DNA of 64,000 nucleotides from Melioribacteraceae bacterium (GCA_030584085.1 CP129490.1:3319511-3383510); one strand, 5' to 3'; shown: positions 44,374 through 53,139, counted from the first letter of the stretch. Numbers and translations: made by a program. Notes: generated by a model not told the origin, from the letters alone.

Positions 44374-45612
44374 TTAATCTATAGCGTGAACTAAAAGACC
44401 GTCTCTTAATTTTGGTTCGAACCAAGTTGATTTTGGCGGCATAATTTCACCTGCATCGGAAATATTAATTAAATCATCTACCGAAACGGGGTACATAGAA
44501 AATGCGATCGATGCTTTTCCTTCGTTAACTAATTTTTCAAGTTCTTCCGTACCTCTTATTCCGCCAATAAAATCGACATTAGTATTTGTGCGAGGATCAT
44601 CAATTCCAAACAGCGGACTTAAAACATAGTTTTGTAAAATACTTACATCCAAATTTTCGCCAATACTCTCACCGGGTTTTACATTTTCATTTGGTTTTAA
44701 TAAATACCATTTCTTTTTATAGTACATACAAATGCTTCTTCTTTCAGGTGGATTCGGATTATCTGTTTCCTCAACTGAGAAATTCTCCTTTAACATATCC
44801 ATAAAGTTTTTTTGTAATCCCCGTGGAAATTCAAATACAACTCTATTGTATGGAAGAATTTTCAATTGCTCTGCCGGGAATAAAACTGCCATGAAGAAAT
44901 TATATTCTTCATTCCCGGTATGACCGACATTGTTTTCTTTCTTAACCTTTTGTGAACGGCTTGCACTTGCGGCTCTATGGTGTCCGTCTGCAATGTAAAG
45001 ACTTTCAACCTTGTCCAATTCAAAAATAATAATATCATTAAAGTCATCAGGAACTTGCCAAACTGTATGACGAACTCCGTCAGGTGCAGTAAAATCATAA
45101 AGAGGATCATATTCATTGATTGTTTTATCAACAACTTCGTTTACTTCAGGAACACCTTTATAAGTTAAGAAGACAGCACCTGTTTGTGCTTCAGTTGTAA
45201 CTATATGATTGGTTCTATCATCTTCCTTAACTTTTCTAGTCTTCTCATGCTTTTTGATGACGTCGTTATCATAATCGTCGGCTGAAAATGTTGCAGCGAT
45301 ACCTGTCTGTACCTGCTCTTTCCATTTCAATTGATAGATATAAAAATGAGGTTTTTCATCTTGAAGAAGGGGTGCTTCTTTGCGCAATCTTTTCCAATTT
45401 TCTTTTGCTTTAAGATAAACTTGATCCGAGTACGGATCTGTTTTCGCTTCAAGTTCTATTTCTGATCTGGTAACTCTTAAAAAACTTAATGGATTACCTT
45501 TTGCAAGTTCAGCGGCTTCTTCTCTGTTAACAACATCATAAGGAACACTTGCAACAAGGTGTGCAACATTTTCATCGGGTCTAACTGCTTTAAATGGTCT
45601 TATTACAGCCAT
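44374..45612 (-). CDS. DUF1015-family protein of the serine biosynthesis neighbourhood
   Basis: A 412-residue cytosolic protein with the family signatures PFKAVRPDENVAHLVASVPYDVVN at the N-terminus (given here only to mark the block), LYIADGHHRAASAS in the middle and FSMYPVSVDDLI near the C-terminus. The invariant HH pair suggests a metal or catalytic site. The biochemical role is not established as far as I know. Close linkage to serC is widespread, so a role in serine or phosphoserine metabolism is a reasonable guess. The start follows a short leader, and the gene is first in the operon. Confidence 0.88.
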   Translation of the reverse strand: MAVIRPFKAVRPDENVAHLVASVPYDVVNREEAAELAKGNPLSFLRVTRSEIELEAKTDPYSDQVYLKAKENWKRLRKEAPLLQDEKPHFYIYQLKWKEQVQTGIAATFSADDYDNDVIKKHEKTRKVKEDDRTNHIVTTEAQTGAVFLTYKGVPEVNEVVDKTINEYDPLYDFTAPDGVRHTVWQVPDDFNDIIIFELDKVESLYIADGHHRAASASRSQKVKKENNVGHTGNEEYNFFMAVLFPAEQLKILPYNRVVFEFPRGLQKNFMDMLKENFSVEETDNPNPPERRSICMYYKKKWYLLKPNENVKPGESIGENLDVSILQNYVLSPLFGIDDPRTNTNVDFIGGIRGTEELEKLVNEGKASIAFSMYPVSVDDLINISDAGEIMPPKSTWFEPKLRDGLLVHAID

Positions 45613-45710
45613 TACTACTCCATATTTGTAAAAAGAATATTTTTTGAATAATTAAAATACGATAAATATATCTATCTGTAAATTTAATCCGTTCGTCATT
45701 TCTTATTGAA

Positions 45711-46169
45711 TTACTTTTTCTTCAGATTAAAAATTTCCTGTTCAATATTGTCACCCCTTTTCATATCTAGCGTTACTTTTATCTCTGTTGACGATACCAG
45801 TTCATATCTCAATCCTTTAAATTGGATGAAATCATCACCCATTTTTTGAAATGGAAATTCAAGATATTCATCTTTCTCTTCCCAGCCGGTAAAATCGGGA
45901 TTGAAATGGCGAAGCCGAAGTGCTAAATTTCCATCATATTCAGATAAAATCCAGTGTTCGGTAAATTGAACTTTGCCTTCATTTATGAGTCTGAACATTC
46001 CAATAATTGAATTGCCATTTGGTGCACTCCAATATTCTTCGACAATTCCTCCCCATTTTTCTGTTGTCCATGTGCCTTCAAGCCAATTTAAGTTTTCAAT
46101 TTTTTGCTGAGCAAAAAGAATTGATGTACAAAAAATTAAGCTCAGTAAACCGGTTTTTATTTTTAACAT
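45711..46169 (-). CDS. exported DUF6265-like protein
   Basis: A signal peptide (KTGLLSLIFCTSILFAQ) is followed by about 130 residues with LNWLEGTWTTEKWGGIVEEYW at the start and LSEYDGNLALRLRHFNPDF in the middle, resembling the DUF6265 lipocalin-like fold. Such beta-barrels bind small hydrophobic molecules, but nothing is known of this group. The length is normal for the family. It stands alone, 98 bases after the DUF1015 start on the same strand. Confidence 0.7.
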   Translation of the reverse strand: MLKIKTGLLSLIFCTSILFAQQKIENLNWLEGTWTTEKWGGIVEEYWSAPNGNSIIGMFRLINEGKVQFTEHWILSEYDGNLALRLRHFNPDFTGWEEKDEYLEFPFQKMGDDFIQFKGLRYELVSSTEIKVTLDMKRGDNIEQEIFNLKKK

Positions 46170-46236
46170 TTTATCCCCCGCTTTAAAAGATGTTTTGTAT
46201 TATAAAGATTAATTCCCTGTGGGTAAAGGATTTTTT

Positions 46237-46905
46237 TTGTACTTTTTAAATAATCATCACGAGGCTAATATCAGAAAAGTAATTTGCATTTTCATGTTTG
46301 TTTTAAGTTCCAGCTTATATGCTCAAAATCTAACTGTTGGGTTTGGTTGGGGTTTGGTCGAATTTAAGAATAACGTTGTTGAAAGAAACAATTTCGATAT
46401 TCTTTCATATAATGTTGACGGGGATTCAAAATTTTCACTTGCAGTAAAATACCGTTTACCAGATAAAAATCTCAGATTCAAGGGTGGTTATTATTATTCA
46501 GAAGTAAAAGGCAACGGAATTGTTAGAAACATTAATCCGGCAGCTAATTCGATTCCATTGCAAGTAGAAGTTATAAACAATTTAACCACTATTACGGTTG
46601 GATTGGAATACATTCTCGAATTTGGAGATTTCCATCCTTATCTTGGCATCGACATGCTCTTCGGTTTGTTTGGTGATGCTGAACTTTATAGAACTGATAC
46701 ACAAGGTAAAACTAGAATCGAAAGTTTTCCGGGTAAGACTAAAATTGGCTTAGGTACAAGTGGTGGAGTTGGCTATTCACTATTTCCCGGAATTGAACTT
46801 GATCTAAACTTCGCCTACAGCTCATTGAATTTACTAGGCAAAGAAGATTATGAAGAAAGCATTTTAACTTCTGATTTGACTTTATCTCTATACTTTTCGT
46901 TTTAA
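46237..46905 (+). CDS. outer-membrane beta-barrel protein
   Basis: A signal peptide ends at SSLYAQ. The mature part has alternating hydrophobic strands, such as LTVGFGWGLVEFK, GGYYYSEVKG, TVGLEYILEFGDFHPYLGIDMLFG and ELDLNFAYSSLNLLG, and ends in an aromatic-terminated strand (LTLSLYFSF), typical of an 8-10 strand OmpA/OmpW-like barrel. The frame opens at a GTG (46219), but the TTG at 46237 has AAAGGA 6 bases upstream and I prefer it. It overlaps the end of the convergent DUF481 gene by 4 bases. The function is unknown. Confidence 0.7.
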   Translation: MYFLNNHHEANIRKVICIFMFVLSSSLYAQNLTVGFGWGLVEFKNNVVERNNFDILSYNVDGDSKFSLAVKYRLPDKNLRFKGGYYYSEVKGNGIVRNINPAANSIPLQVEVINNLTTITVGLEYILEFGDFHPYLGIDMLFGLFGDAELYRTDTQGKTRIESFPGKTKIGLGTSGGVGYSLFPGIELDLNFAYSSLNLLGKEDYEESILTSDLTLSLYFSF

Positions 46906-47660
46906 AATCTTAGTGCAATTCCCAAATCAGTTTTAGTATCGGTTTGTTCAATTCCATCCGGCGGAAGTGAATCGTGCCTAACTTTAAAGTTAATTGAGAT
47001 TGATAGCAGCTCTGTTATTAAAACTGTAATACTATTTTCATTTAATAATCGTAAATCAGAAAATTTTTCGAACATAGGTTGATAATATACTACTCCGCCA
47101 ATTGTAAGTAATGAATTCAATTTAAAATAGTACGAGATGTAATTACTCCACCGACTTACACTTACTTCAGATTTGTGAATTGAACTATTAGGCAAATTAT
47201 AATTCTCATGCTCAAACATGTATGCCGATCCGATTACAATATCTCCATCCTCAAAATCAAATAGTTTGTATCGAAGTCCGGCACCAATCAATTCTCGGTT
47301 AGCAACTAGAATTTTTTTGTCATAATTGATTTGGAAAAAAGCCTCAGAACTAAGATTGTTAACTAAGCCGGTTACATTTCTAATATGCAGCAAACCCGCA
47401 TCCGAAGATCGATTTCCGTTAACCCATTCATAATCACTTTGGAAAATAAAAAATGTTGTGGTCTTTCCGGTTTTCCAATCCAATCTACCGTCGATTGAAG
47501 CTTCTGTTTTATCTGTGTTCCCTGTTTTAACCGTCCCGCTTAGTTCAAGAAAGCCGGCTAATCCAACAAAGTCTTCAGAGGTTCGATATTTTTCCGTATT
47601 AACTTGGGCGGTTAAATTTGCAATAAATAAAAGGAATATTACATAGATTATTTTATTCAT
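46902..47660 (-). CDS. DUF481 outer-membrane protein
   Basis: After a signal peptide (IIYVIFLLFIANLTAQ) the protein carries DUF481-type beta-strand motifs: LELSGTVKTGNTDKTEAS, FFIFQSDYEWVNG, ELIGAGLRYKLFD and a final TKTDLGIALRF ending in Phe, as in outer-membrane barrels. DUF481 members are putative salt-stress-induced outer-membrane proteins. In-frame Met codons are at 47705, 47669 and 47660; I choose 47660, where GAGAA lies just upstream and the signal peptide starts at once. Confidence 0.8.
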   Translation of the reverse strand: MNKIIYVIFLLFIANLTAQVNTEKYRTSEDFVGLAGFLELSGTVKTGNTDKTEASIDGRLDWKTGKTTTFFIFQSDYEWVNGNRSSDAGLLHIRNVTGLVNNLSSEAFFQINYDKKILVANRELIGAGLRYKLFDFEDGDIVIGSAYMFEHENYNLPNSSIHKSEVSVSRWSNYISYYFKLNSLLTIGGVVYYQPMFEKFSDLRLLNENSITVLITELLSISINFKVRHDSLPPDGIEQTDTKTDLGIALRF

Positions 47661-47753
47661 TTTTCTCATTAATTTTTGGAAGTGAAGTCTAAAAATACCA
47701 AACATAGCTTTAATATGAAAAAAGTTGCATGATTGATGCGAAGGAAATTGTAA

Positions 47754-48404
47754 ATGAAAAGAGACGATTTATTCAAAACAGAATTCGGTGATTTTGTAAT
47801 TAAGTCAAAATTAGGAAGAGGTAAATCGGGTGACTCTTATCTGGCATACTTCCAAAATGAAAAGTATGTAATCAAGGTTATGCACGATGAGAATGTGAGT
47901 TATTATAAATGGAATCAAAGTAAACTGAGAGATGAAGTTAGTTCATACAAAACTCTCTCCAAGTTGAAAATCAACATTCCAAAACTTCACTATGTTGATT
48001 ACAAGAACAATTACTTAATAAAAGATTTTATTAACGGGAAAGTGGCTTCACAAATTATTGCTGAAGGCTGTCTGTTAGAAAATACCATTAAAGATCTATT
48101 CGCTTTATCAAATCATCTTCAAAAACATAAGCTCAATATTGATTATTTTCCAAATAACTTTGTTATATCGAACGAGAAACTTTTCTATATTGATTATGAA
48201 CTTAATGCCTATGATGAAAAATGGAATCTCGAGAATTGGGGAATTTATTATTGGTTAAACACAGATGGATTTTCAAATTTTCTAAAAACTAACGACGCAA
48301 AATTTATTAACGCAGATATTGAGAAGGGTATTCCTATTAAGGAACCCTTTAGAGACAAAGTAAAATCATTAATCCAAAAATACTCGGAAAATTGGAATGG
48401 ATAA
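47754..48404 (+). CDS. small protein-kinase-fold protein coupled to dpaL
   Basis: A compact (216-residue) kinase-like protein. It has a glycine-rich loop LGRGKSGDSYLA (21-31), the beta-3 lysine in YVIKVM (K41), an alpha-C glutamate (E61), a catalytic loop IDYFPNNFVI with D130 and N135, and a metal-binding IDYE (D147) in place of DFG. This resembles RIO/Bud32 or aminoglycoside-phosphotransferase-like small kinases. The substrate is unknown. It overlaps the diaminopropionate ammonia-lyase gene by 8 bases, so the two are translated together and it may phosphorylate a related amino compound or the enzyme itself. That is inference. Confidence 0.65.
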   Translation: MKRDDLFKTEFGDFVIKSKLGRGKSGDSYLAYFQNEKYVIKVMHDENVSYYKWNQSKLRDEVSSYKTLSKLKINIPKLHYVDYKNNYLIKDFINGKVASQIIAEGCLLENTIKDLFALSNHLQKHKLNIDYFPNNFVISNEKLFYIDYELNAYDEKWNLENWGIYYWLNTDGFSNFLKTNDAKFINADIEKGIPIKEPFRDKVKSLIQKYSENWNG

Positions 48405-49635
48405 ATCCTTTAATCAAAATAATTTGAATCAGCTTGTTAATGTCATTAATAATAAAAATGTCAATCCAAATGTAAGTGAATATGCCAATCTCTTTTCAGA
48501 TGAAATTGCTATAGGAATTAGAAACTTTCATCGAACTGTTCCTAAATACAACACAACGCCGTTAATTGAATTGGAAGATACCGCGATTAAATTTGGTATC
48601 AGCAAGTTATGGTTAAAAGATGAATCTCATCGAATGGGATTGAAAGCATTCAAAATTTTAGGTGGAAGTTACGCTATCACAAATATTCTTAGTAACAAAC
48701 TCGGTATTAATAAAGAATTTCTATCATTTGAAAAATTGTCAGCAGAGGATTTATCGTCATTTAGTTTTGTTACAGCAACAGATGGCAACCACGGTAGAGG
48801 TGTTGCTTGGGTTGCAAATAAACTTGGATGTAAATCTTTTGTGTTTATGCCAAACACATCTTCTGAATCTAGAATAAATAACATAAAAGAATTTGCTACA
48901 GAAGTTTTTGTAGTCGATGGTAATTATGATTTTGCTACAGAAAAAGCTAAACAGTTTGCCAAAAATGAAAACTCAATTCTTGTTCAGGATTCATCATGGT
49001 TTGGTTATGAAGAAATTCCCTTAATGATCATGCAAGGTTATTTAACTCTGATAGATGAAATTTATGAGCAGCTTAATGGAGAAAATTTCACACACATATT
49101 TCTTCATTGCGGAGTTGGATCAATGCCGGCTGCAATCGAAGCGTTTCTAGTTAATAAATTTGGAGTCAATAAACCCAAGACAATTATTGTTGAGCCAAAT
49201 AAAGCTGATTGCTTTTATAAATCAATTGAAATAAATGACGGAGAACCTCATATAGTTTCCGGTAAACTTGATTCTATTATGGCCGGTCTTTCTTGCGGAA
49301 TTCCAAGTAAGATTGCGTGGGATATCATATCCAAGCACAGCGATTATTTCATTTCATGCGTTGATGAAATCGCAAAAATTGGGATGCGTGAACTCGCAAA
49401 ACTTAATATAGTTTCAGGTGAATCAGGTGCAGTTTCATATGGAACTTTGAATTATGTCTTTGAAAATGATAGATCGCTTTTTGAAAAGTTAGGAATAAAT
49501 AGCCAGTCAAAAATTATGCTTATTTCAACCGAGGGTGATACTGACCCGGAATTTTATAACTCTATAATTAATGTAAATAGCCCAACCCCGATTGATCGGG
49601 GTTGGGCTTTTCTAATTGCGCCAATTTTATTTTAA
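48397..49635 (+). CDS. dpaL: diaminopropionate ammonia-lyase, reading frame extended through a terminator
   Basis: A fold-type II PLP enzyme that breaks 2,3-diaminopropionate to pyruvate and ammonia. RNFHRTVPKYNTTPLIEL, the PLP lysine region GLKAFKILGGSYA, ATDGNHGRGVAW, VGSMPAAIEAF and MAGLSCGIPSKIAW match DpaL. The family usually ends soon after STEGDTDPEFY. Here the frame continues about 20 codons, ending WAFLIAPILF, through a perfect terminator stem at 49579-49608, with its TAA beyond the T-tract. Transcripts ending at that terminator would have no stop codon. The C-terminus also overlaps the beta-lactamase gene by 9 bases. Confidence 0.87.
   Translation: MDKSFNQNNLNQLVNVINNKNVNPNVSEYANLFSDEIAIGIRNFHRTVPKYNTTPLIELEDTAIKFGISKLWLKDESHRMGLKAFKILGGSYAITNILSNKLGINKEFLSFEKLSAEDLSSFSFVTATDGNHGRGVAWVANKLGCKSFVFMPNTSSESRINNIKEFATEVFVVDGNYDFATEKAKQFAKNENSILVQDSSWFGYEEIPLMIMQGYLTLIDEIYEQLNGENFTHIFLHCGVGSMPAAIEAFLVNKFGVNKPKTIIVEPNKADCFYKSIEINDGEPHIVSGKLDSIMAGLSCGIPSKIAWDIISKHSDYFISCVDEIAKIGMRELAKLNIVSGESGAVSYGTLNYVFENDRSLFEKLGINSQSKIMLISTEGDTDPEFYNSIINVNSPTPIDRGWAFLIAPILF
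49579..49612 (+). terminator. intrinsic terminator inside the 3' end of dpaL
   Basis: AGCCCAACCCCGAT (49579-49592) and ATCGGGGTTGGGCT (49595-49608) form a perfect 14-bp stem followed by TTTTCT on the + strand. It lies wholly within the dpaL frame, 21 bases before its stop. On the - strand the 3' flank is not T-rich, so it is oriented for dpaL rather than for the beta-lactamase gene. Confidence 0.85.
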
Positions 49636-50397
49636 AACACCTAGTTCGGTAAGTATATTTTTCGTTAAATCAATTCTTACTTGTGTTTTTATTTTTTCGT
49701 AATCTTCTGCTTCCATATTCATCGCGAAAACGTAAACATTATTATTCGCTTCAACATAACCGACATACCAACCGGTATAAAGTCCATCACGTTTATCACC
49801 GAGACCGGTTTTTGCACGCAAAACATAATTGTCAGTTTGTTCAGCTATTAAAATTTCTTTTGTTATGTCAATCGATCTTTGCGAAACCGGAAGTTCATTT
49901 TTAACAAACTTTTTTAAGAATTCAATCTGTTCATTTGCGGAAATCTGTAAACTCCAATCGAGCCAAAAATTGTCAATTCTATCACCGATTGTTTTGTTAC
50001 CGTAATCAAATTTATCTAGATAATTTTGATATACTTCTCTTTCCATTCGTCGAGCTAATTCTTGATAAAACCATACTGCAGAATATTTAATTGCAGTTCT
50101 CAAATTATGGTCCATATTCCATTTATCCCAACCTCTATCAACACTATCCCATTTAACCATAAAATTCTCATCCGGAATAATATTTTCCTCTAAGAAAATA
50201 ATGGAGTTCATGATTTTAGAAGTTGATGCAGGTAAAAATCTTTGTTCACATCTCTCTTTATTGTAACGAATATACTCATCATTATTAAAATCATATAAAA
50301 CGAAGCAGCCGTTAATATTTTTGAAATATTGTGATATGTTATTTTGAGCCGAAAGAATAATGATGAAAGAAAAAAACAAGAAAAATTTTTTGTTCAT
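49627..50397 (-). CDS. class D beta-lactamase
   Basis: A serine beta-lactamase of the OXA class, exported (signal NKKFFLFFSFIIILSAQ). Active-site motifs: S58-T-S-K61 (S-T-F-K in most OXA enzymes), S106-A-V108 in YSAVWFYQ, Y132-G-N134 and K196-T-G198. The FWLDWSLQIS block corresponds to the omega-region FWLxxxLxIS. At 256 residues it is full length. It should hydrolyse penicillins in the periplasm, unless it is a BlaR-type sensor remnant; there is no membrane-signalling domain, so an enzyme is more likely. No mobile-element signs surround it, so it is probably a native gene. Confidence 0.9.
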   Translation of the reverse strand: MNKKFFLFFSFIIILSAQNNISQYFKNINGCFVLYDFNNDEYIRYNKERCEQRFLPASTSKIMNSIIFLEENIIPDENFMVKWDSVDRGWDKWNMDHNLRTAIKYSAVWFYQELARRMEREVYQNYLDKFDYGNKTIGDRIDNFWLDWSLQISANEQIEFLKKFVKNELPVSQRSIDITKEILIAEQTDNYVLRAKTGLGDKRDGLYTGWYVGYVEANNNVYVFAMNMEAEDYEKIKTQVRIDLTKNILTELGVLK

Positions 50398-50413
50398 ACT
50401 TGCCCCCTTTTTA

Positions 50414-50444
50414 GAAACCCAACTTCTTCAAGAAGTTGGGTTTC
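50414..50444. repeat. perfect 15-bp palindrome (GAAACCCAACTTCTT family)
   Basis: A stem of 15 perfect base pairs around one central base (50414-50428, 50430-50444) lies between the start of the beta-lactamase gene and the end of the enoyl-CoA hydratase gene (both - strand). It is probably a terminator for the hydratase gene and a member of a dispersed palindrome family. Confidence 0.7.
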
Positions 50445-50448
50445 ACAA

Positions 50449-51207
50449 TTACCTATTTCCTTTATTGAATGCTTCTATATATTCTTTAGTGAAATCACTT
50501 AAGACTAATTTACCGCTTATTTCAGCGCGTTGTTCCAAAAGTTGATCCCAGTTATCAGTTCCTTCCCAAAGAACTTTTTTCAATTGCCGCATTGCTTCTT
50601 TACTTCCTTCAGCCAAGGATGTACTTAGCTTTGTAACTTCTTCATCAACTAAATCTATTGATTTGAAAACTTTGTTATAAAGTCCTTTTCTTTCACACCA
50701 TTCGGCAGTTCTCCAGTCATAGTCAATGGACATTTCACTAAAAGCACTATTTCCAATTTTTCTTTCTACCGCCGGTCCGACAACAAACGGACCAATGCCA
50801 AGCGCAAGTTCACTTAATTTAGCTGAAGCAGTATCAGTTGCAAATGAATAATCCGAAGCAGCCACAACACCAACACCGCCGCCGACAACCTTACCTTGAA
50901 TTCTACTAATAATAAACTTCGAACATTTTCTCATTGCATTTATAACTTTTGCAAAACCCATAAAAAAGTTTTTCCCTGTTTCAAAATCATTGATCGATAT
51001 TAGCTCATCAAAAGATGCCCCGGCACAGAAAGCTTTATCACCTTTGCTTTTAAGAATAATTACATTTACATTTTCTTGATTTTCCACCTTTGTAATTGTC
51101 TCTGCGAGTTCATTTAATATCGCACCTGGTAATGAGTTGCTTTTGGGATGATAAAATGAAATTGTTCCAATATTATTCTCAATTGAAGTTGTTACTTTAC
51201 CTTCCAT
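50449..51207 (-). CDS. enoyl-CoA hydratase/isomerase family protein
   Basis: A crotonase-fold protein of 252 residues. Oxyanion-hole segments are AFCAGASFDEL and GKVVGGGVGVVAASDYSFAT, and the ELALGIGPFVVGPAVERK block corresponds to the region holding catalytic acidic residues, though only one clear Glu is in place. It acts on acyl-CoA thioesters, possibly in beta-oxidation or branched-chain catabolism. No other beta-oxidation gene is adjacent. A dispersed palindrome separates it from the HAD phosphatase gene upstream on the same strand. Confidence 0.87.
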   Translation of the reverse strand: MEGKVTTSIENNIGTISFYHPKSNSLPGAILNELAETITKVENQENVNVIILKSKGDKAFCAGASFDELISINDFETGKNFFMGFAKVINAMRKCSKFIISRIQGKVVGGGVGVVAASDYSFATDTASAKLSELALGIGPFVVGPAVERKIGNSAFSEMSIDYDWRTAEWCERKGLYNKVFKSIDLVDEEVTKLSTSLAEGSKEAMRQLKKVLWEGTDNWDQLLEQRAEISGKLVLSDFTKEYIEAFNKGNR

Positions 51208-51236
51208 CTACACCTCTTTTCTTAATTCAACTTTTT

Positions 51237-51301
51237 TTTGCGTCTTTTCAACTCTGCGGTTGTTATTCATTAACTCACCGCAAAGACGACAAGACGCAAA
51301 G
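51237..51301. repeat. second GCAAAGACGC-family palindromic repeat
   Basis: Arms around TTTGCGTCTT...CTGCGGT (51237-51260) and ACCGCAAAGACG...CAAAG (51277-51301) form an imperfect palindrome like the copy at 11018-11070, with the same ACCGC and GACGCAAAG units. It fills the gap between two - strand genes. Confidence 0.65.
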
Positions 51302-51305
51302 TTGC

Positions 51306-51950
51306 TTATAAAAATTTTAACAGTTCATTTAATTCGTCAATCACAAAATCCGGATTGAGATTTTGCAATTCCTCTTTTGTTCTATAACCATAAGTTACCC
51401 CGCATGTTCTTGACCCGGCATTCTTTCCGCAAAGAATATCCATTTCAGTGTCGCCGACCATTAATACACTCGCAGGTGAAGCATTTAGTTTTTCACAAAT
51501 ATGTAGAAGCATATCCGGTGCAGGTTTATGAGCTATTCCTAGTCTTCTTCCCATTATGTAATCAAAATGTTGGGATAAGTTAAAATGGTCAATAATTCTA
51601 TCCGCTTGATCCTGTCCCTTTGTTGTAAGAAGTGCGATATTAATATTACGAGCCTTTAGTTCATCCAAAACTTTTTCAACATAGGGATAAAGTATTGAAG
51701 AATCGATAAAATCGAAGTATGCATCTTTGTATACTTTAATAAACTTTTCGAAATCATCCACAACTATTCTGAAATCAGCAAAAATATCTTCAAAGTGATG
51801 ACCAATTTTATTATAGAATTGTTTTTCAGGTAGAATGTCAACAATCTTTAGTTTCTCAAAAGCGTACATAGTGGCTTTATAAATATTTGTGTGAGATTGA
51901 ACTAGCGTACCATCTAAATCAAAAACAACTGTAGAAATGTTTGAATCCAT
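51306..51950 (-). CDS. HAD-family phosphatase (phosphoglycolate-phosphatase-like)
   Basis: The nucleophile motif VVFDLDGTLVQS carries D11 and D13, a helical cap follows, motif II is ALLTTKG, motif III is HKPAP and motif IV is VGDTEMDI. At 214 residues this is the standard size of Gph-type HAD hydrolases with a C1 cap. The substrate may be 2-phosphoglycolate or another small phosphate monoester; the subfamily has broad specificity. It lies upstream of the enoyl-CoA hydratase gene, but a palindromic repeat separates them. Confidence 0.87.
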   Translation of the reverse strand: MDSNISTVVFDLDGTLVQSHTNIYKATMYAFEKLKIVDILPEKQFYNKIGHHFEDIFADFRIVVDDFEKFIKVYKDAYFDFIDSSILYPYVEKVLDELKARNINIALLTTKGQDQADRIIDHFNLSQHFDYIMGRRLGIAHKPAPDMLLHICEKLNASPASVLMVGDTEMDILCGKNAGSRTCGVTYGYRTKEELQNLNPDFVIDELNELLKFL

Positions 51951-52054
51951 TTATAACCATCTTGTAAGGGTGATTTGCAAAGTTATGAAATTTCATCTTA
52001 CGATATGGTCGAATAATTAATCATTTTGCTCGTGGTTTATTTTTTCTAATTGGG

Positions 52055-52062
52055 TATATTTG
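52055..52062 (+). promoter_or_regulatory. candidate -7 box (TATATTTG) for the aldolase gene
   Basis: TATATTTG is an exact TAxxTTTG match 46 bases before the aldolase ATG, followed by an AAGGAG Shine-Dalgarno at about 52098. A TGGTTT about 17 bases upstream could serve as a poor -33 element. Confidence 0.4.
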
Positions 52063-52107
52063 TCCAATTAATTTTATAAAGTTATTAACGAAATAAAAGG
52101 AGATAAA

Positions 52108-53139
52108 ATGCCAGTTGTAAATTTTGAAAAATATTGCAAAATGTTGGATAACGCTAAGAAAAATAAATTTGCTTATCCGGCGATTAATGTGACTTCCGAG
52201 ATTACCGCAAATGCTGTTCTAGAAGCTTTGGCAGAAACAAAATCTGATGGAATAATTCAAGTCAGTACCGGTGGCGGTGAATTTGCTTCAGGTAAAATGT
52301 TAAAAGACGCGGCACTCGGAGCAATTTCAATAGCTAATCATATACATCTAGTGGCCGATAGATATGATATAAATGTTGCACTACATACAGATCATTGTCA
52401 GCCTAAGAAGGTTGATTCATTCTTGAGACCATTAATAGCTGAATCAAAAAAGCGAGTTGCGGAAGGCAAGCTTCCATTATTTAATTCACATATGTTTGAT
52501 GGAAGTGAATTACCGCTTGATGAGAATATGAAGATTGCTCTTGAATTATTAAAAGAATGTAATGAACTCGGAATTATTTTAGAAGTTGAAGCGGGCGTTG
52601 TTGGTGGCGAAGAAGACGGTGTAAGTAATGAAGATGCTCCCGCGGAAAAACTTTATACGACTCCCGAAGACATGCTTTACGTTTATGAAAAATTGAGTCA
52701 AGTTAAAGGTGCACGATATATGTTTGCTGCAACATTCGGAAACGTTCACGGTGTGTACAAACCGGGTAATGTGAAATTACGTCCATCTATATTAAAAGAT
52801 GGTCAAGCCGCAGTTATTGCAAAATATGGTGAAGCCGCAGCATTCGATTTAGTATTTCATGGTGGAAGCGGTTCATCTCTTGAGGAGATTAGAGAAACTT
52901 TAGACTACGGTGTTATTAAAATGAATGTTGATACTGATACGCAGTACGCATTCACTCGTCCGATTGTTGATCACTTCTTTAAGAATTATGATGGCGTATT
53001 AAAAGTTGAGGGTGAAGTAGGTAACAAAAAAGTCTACGATCCGCGTGCATACTTAAAGATGGCAGAGAATGGAATGAAAGAAAGAGTTAAACAAGCAGTT
53101 AGTGATTTACGCGGTGAAGGAACGACATTAGGAGTATAA
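52108..53139 (+). CDS. fbaA: class II fructose-1,6-bisphosphate aldolase
   Basis: A zinc-dependent aldolase of glycolysis and gluconeogenesis. The metal-binding LHTDHCQPKK, the ILEVEAGVVGGEEDGV segment (Glu/Asp), the FGNVHGVYKPGNV histidine block and VFHGGSGSS near the C-terminus match class II (FbaA-type) enzymes. The 343-residue length is standard. It is monocistronic: its own promoter-like box and AAGGAG Shine-Dalgarno precede it, and a terminator follows. Confidence 0.95.
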   Translation: MPVVNFEKYCKMLDNAKKNKFAYPAINVTSEITANAVLEALAETKSDGIIQVSTGGGEFASGKMLKDAALGAISIANHIHLVADRYDINVALHTDHCQPKKVDSFLRPLIAESKKRVAEGKLPLFNSHMFDGSELPLDENMKIALELLKECNELGIILEVEAGVVGGEEDGVSNEDAPAEKLYTTPEDMLYVYEKLSQVKGARYMFAATFGNVHGVYKPGNVKLRPSILKDGQAAVIAKYGEAAAFDLVFHGGSGSSLEEIRETLDYGVIKMNVDTDTQYAFTRPIVDHFFKNYDGVLKVEGEVGNKKVYDPRAYLKMAENGMKERVKQAVSDLRGEGTTLGV

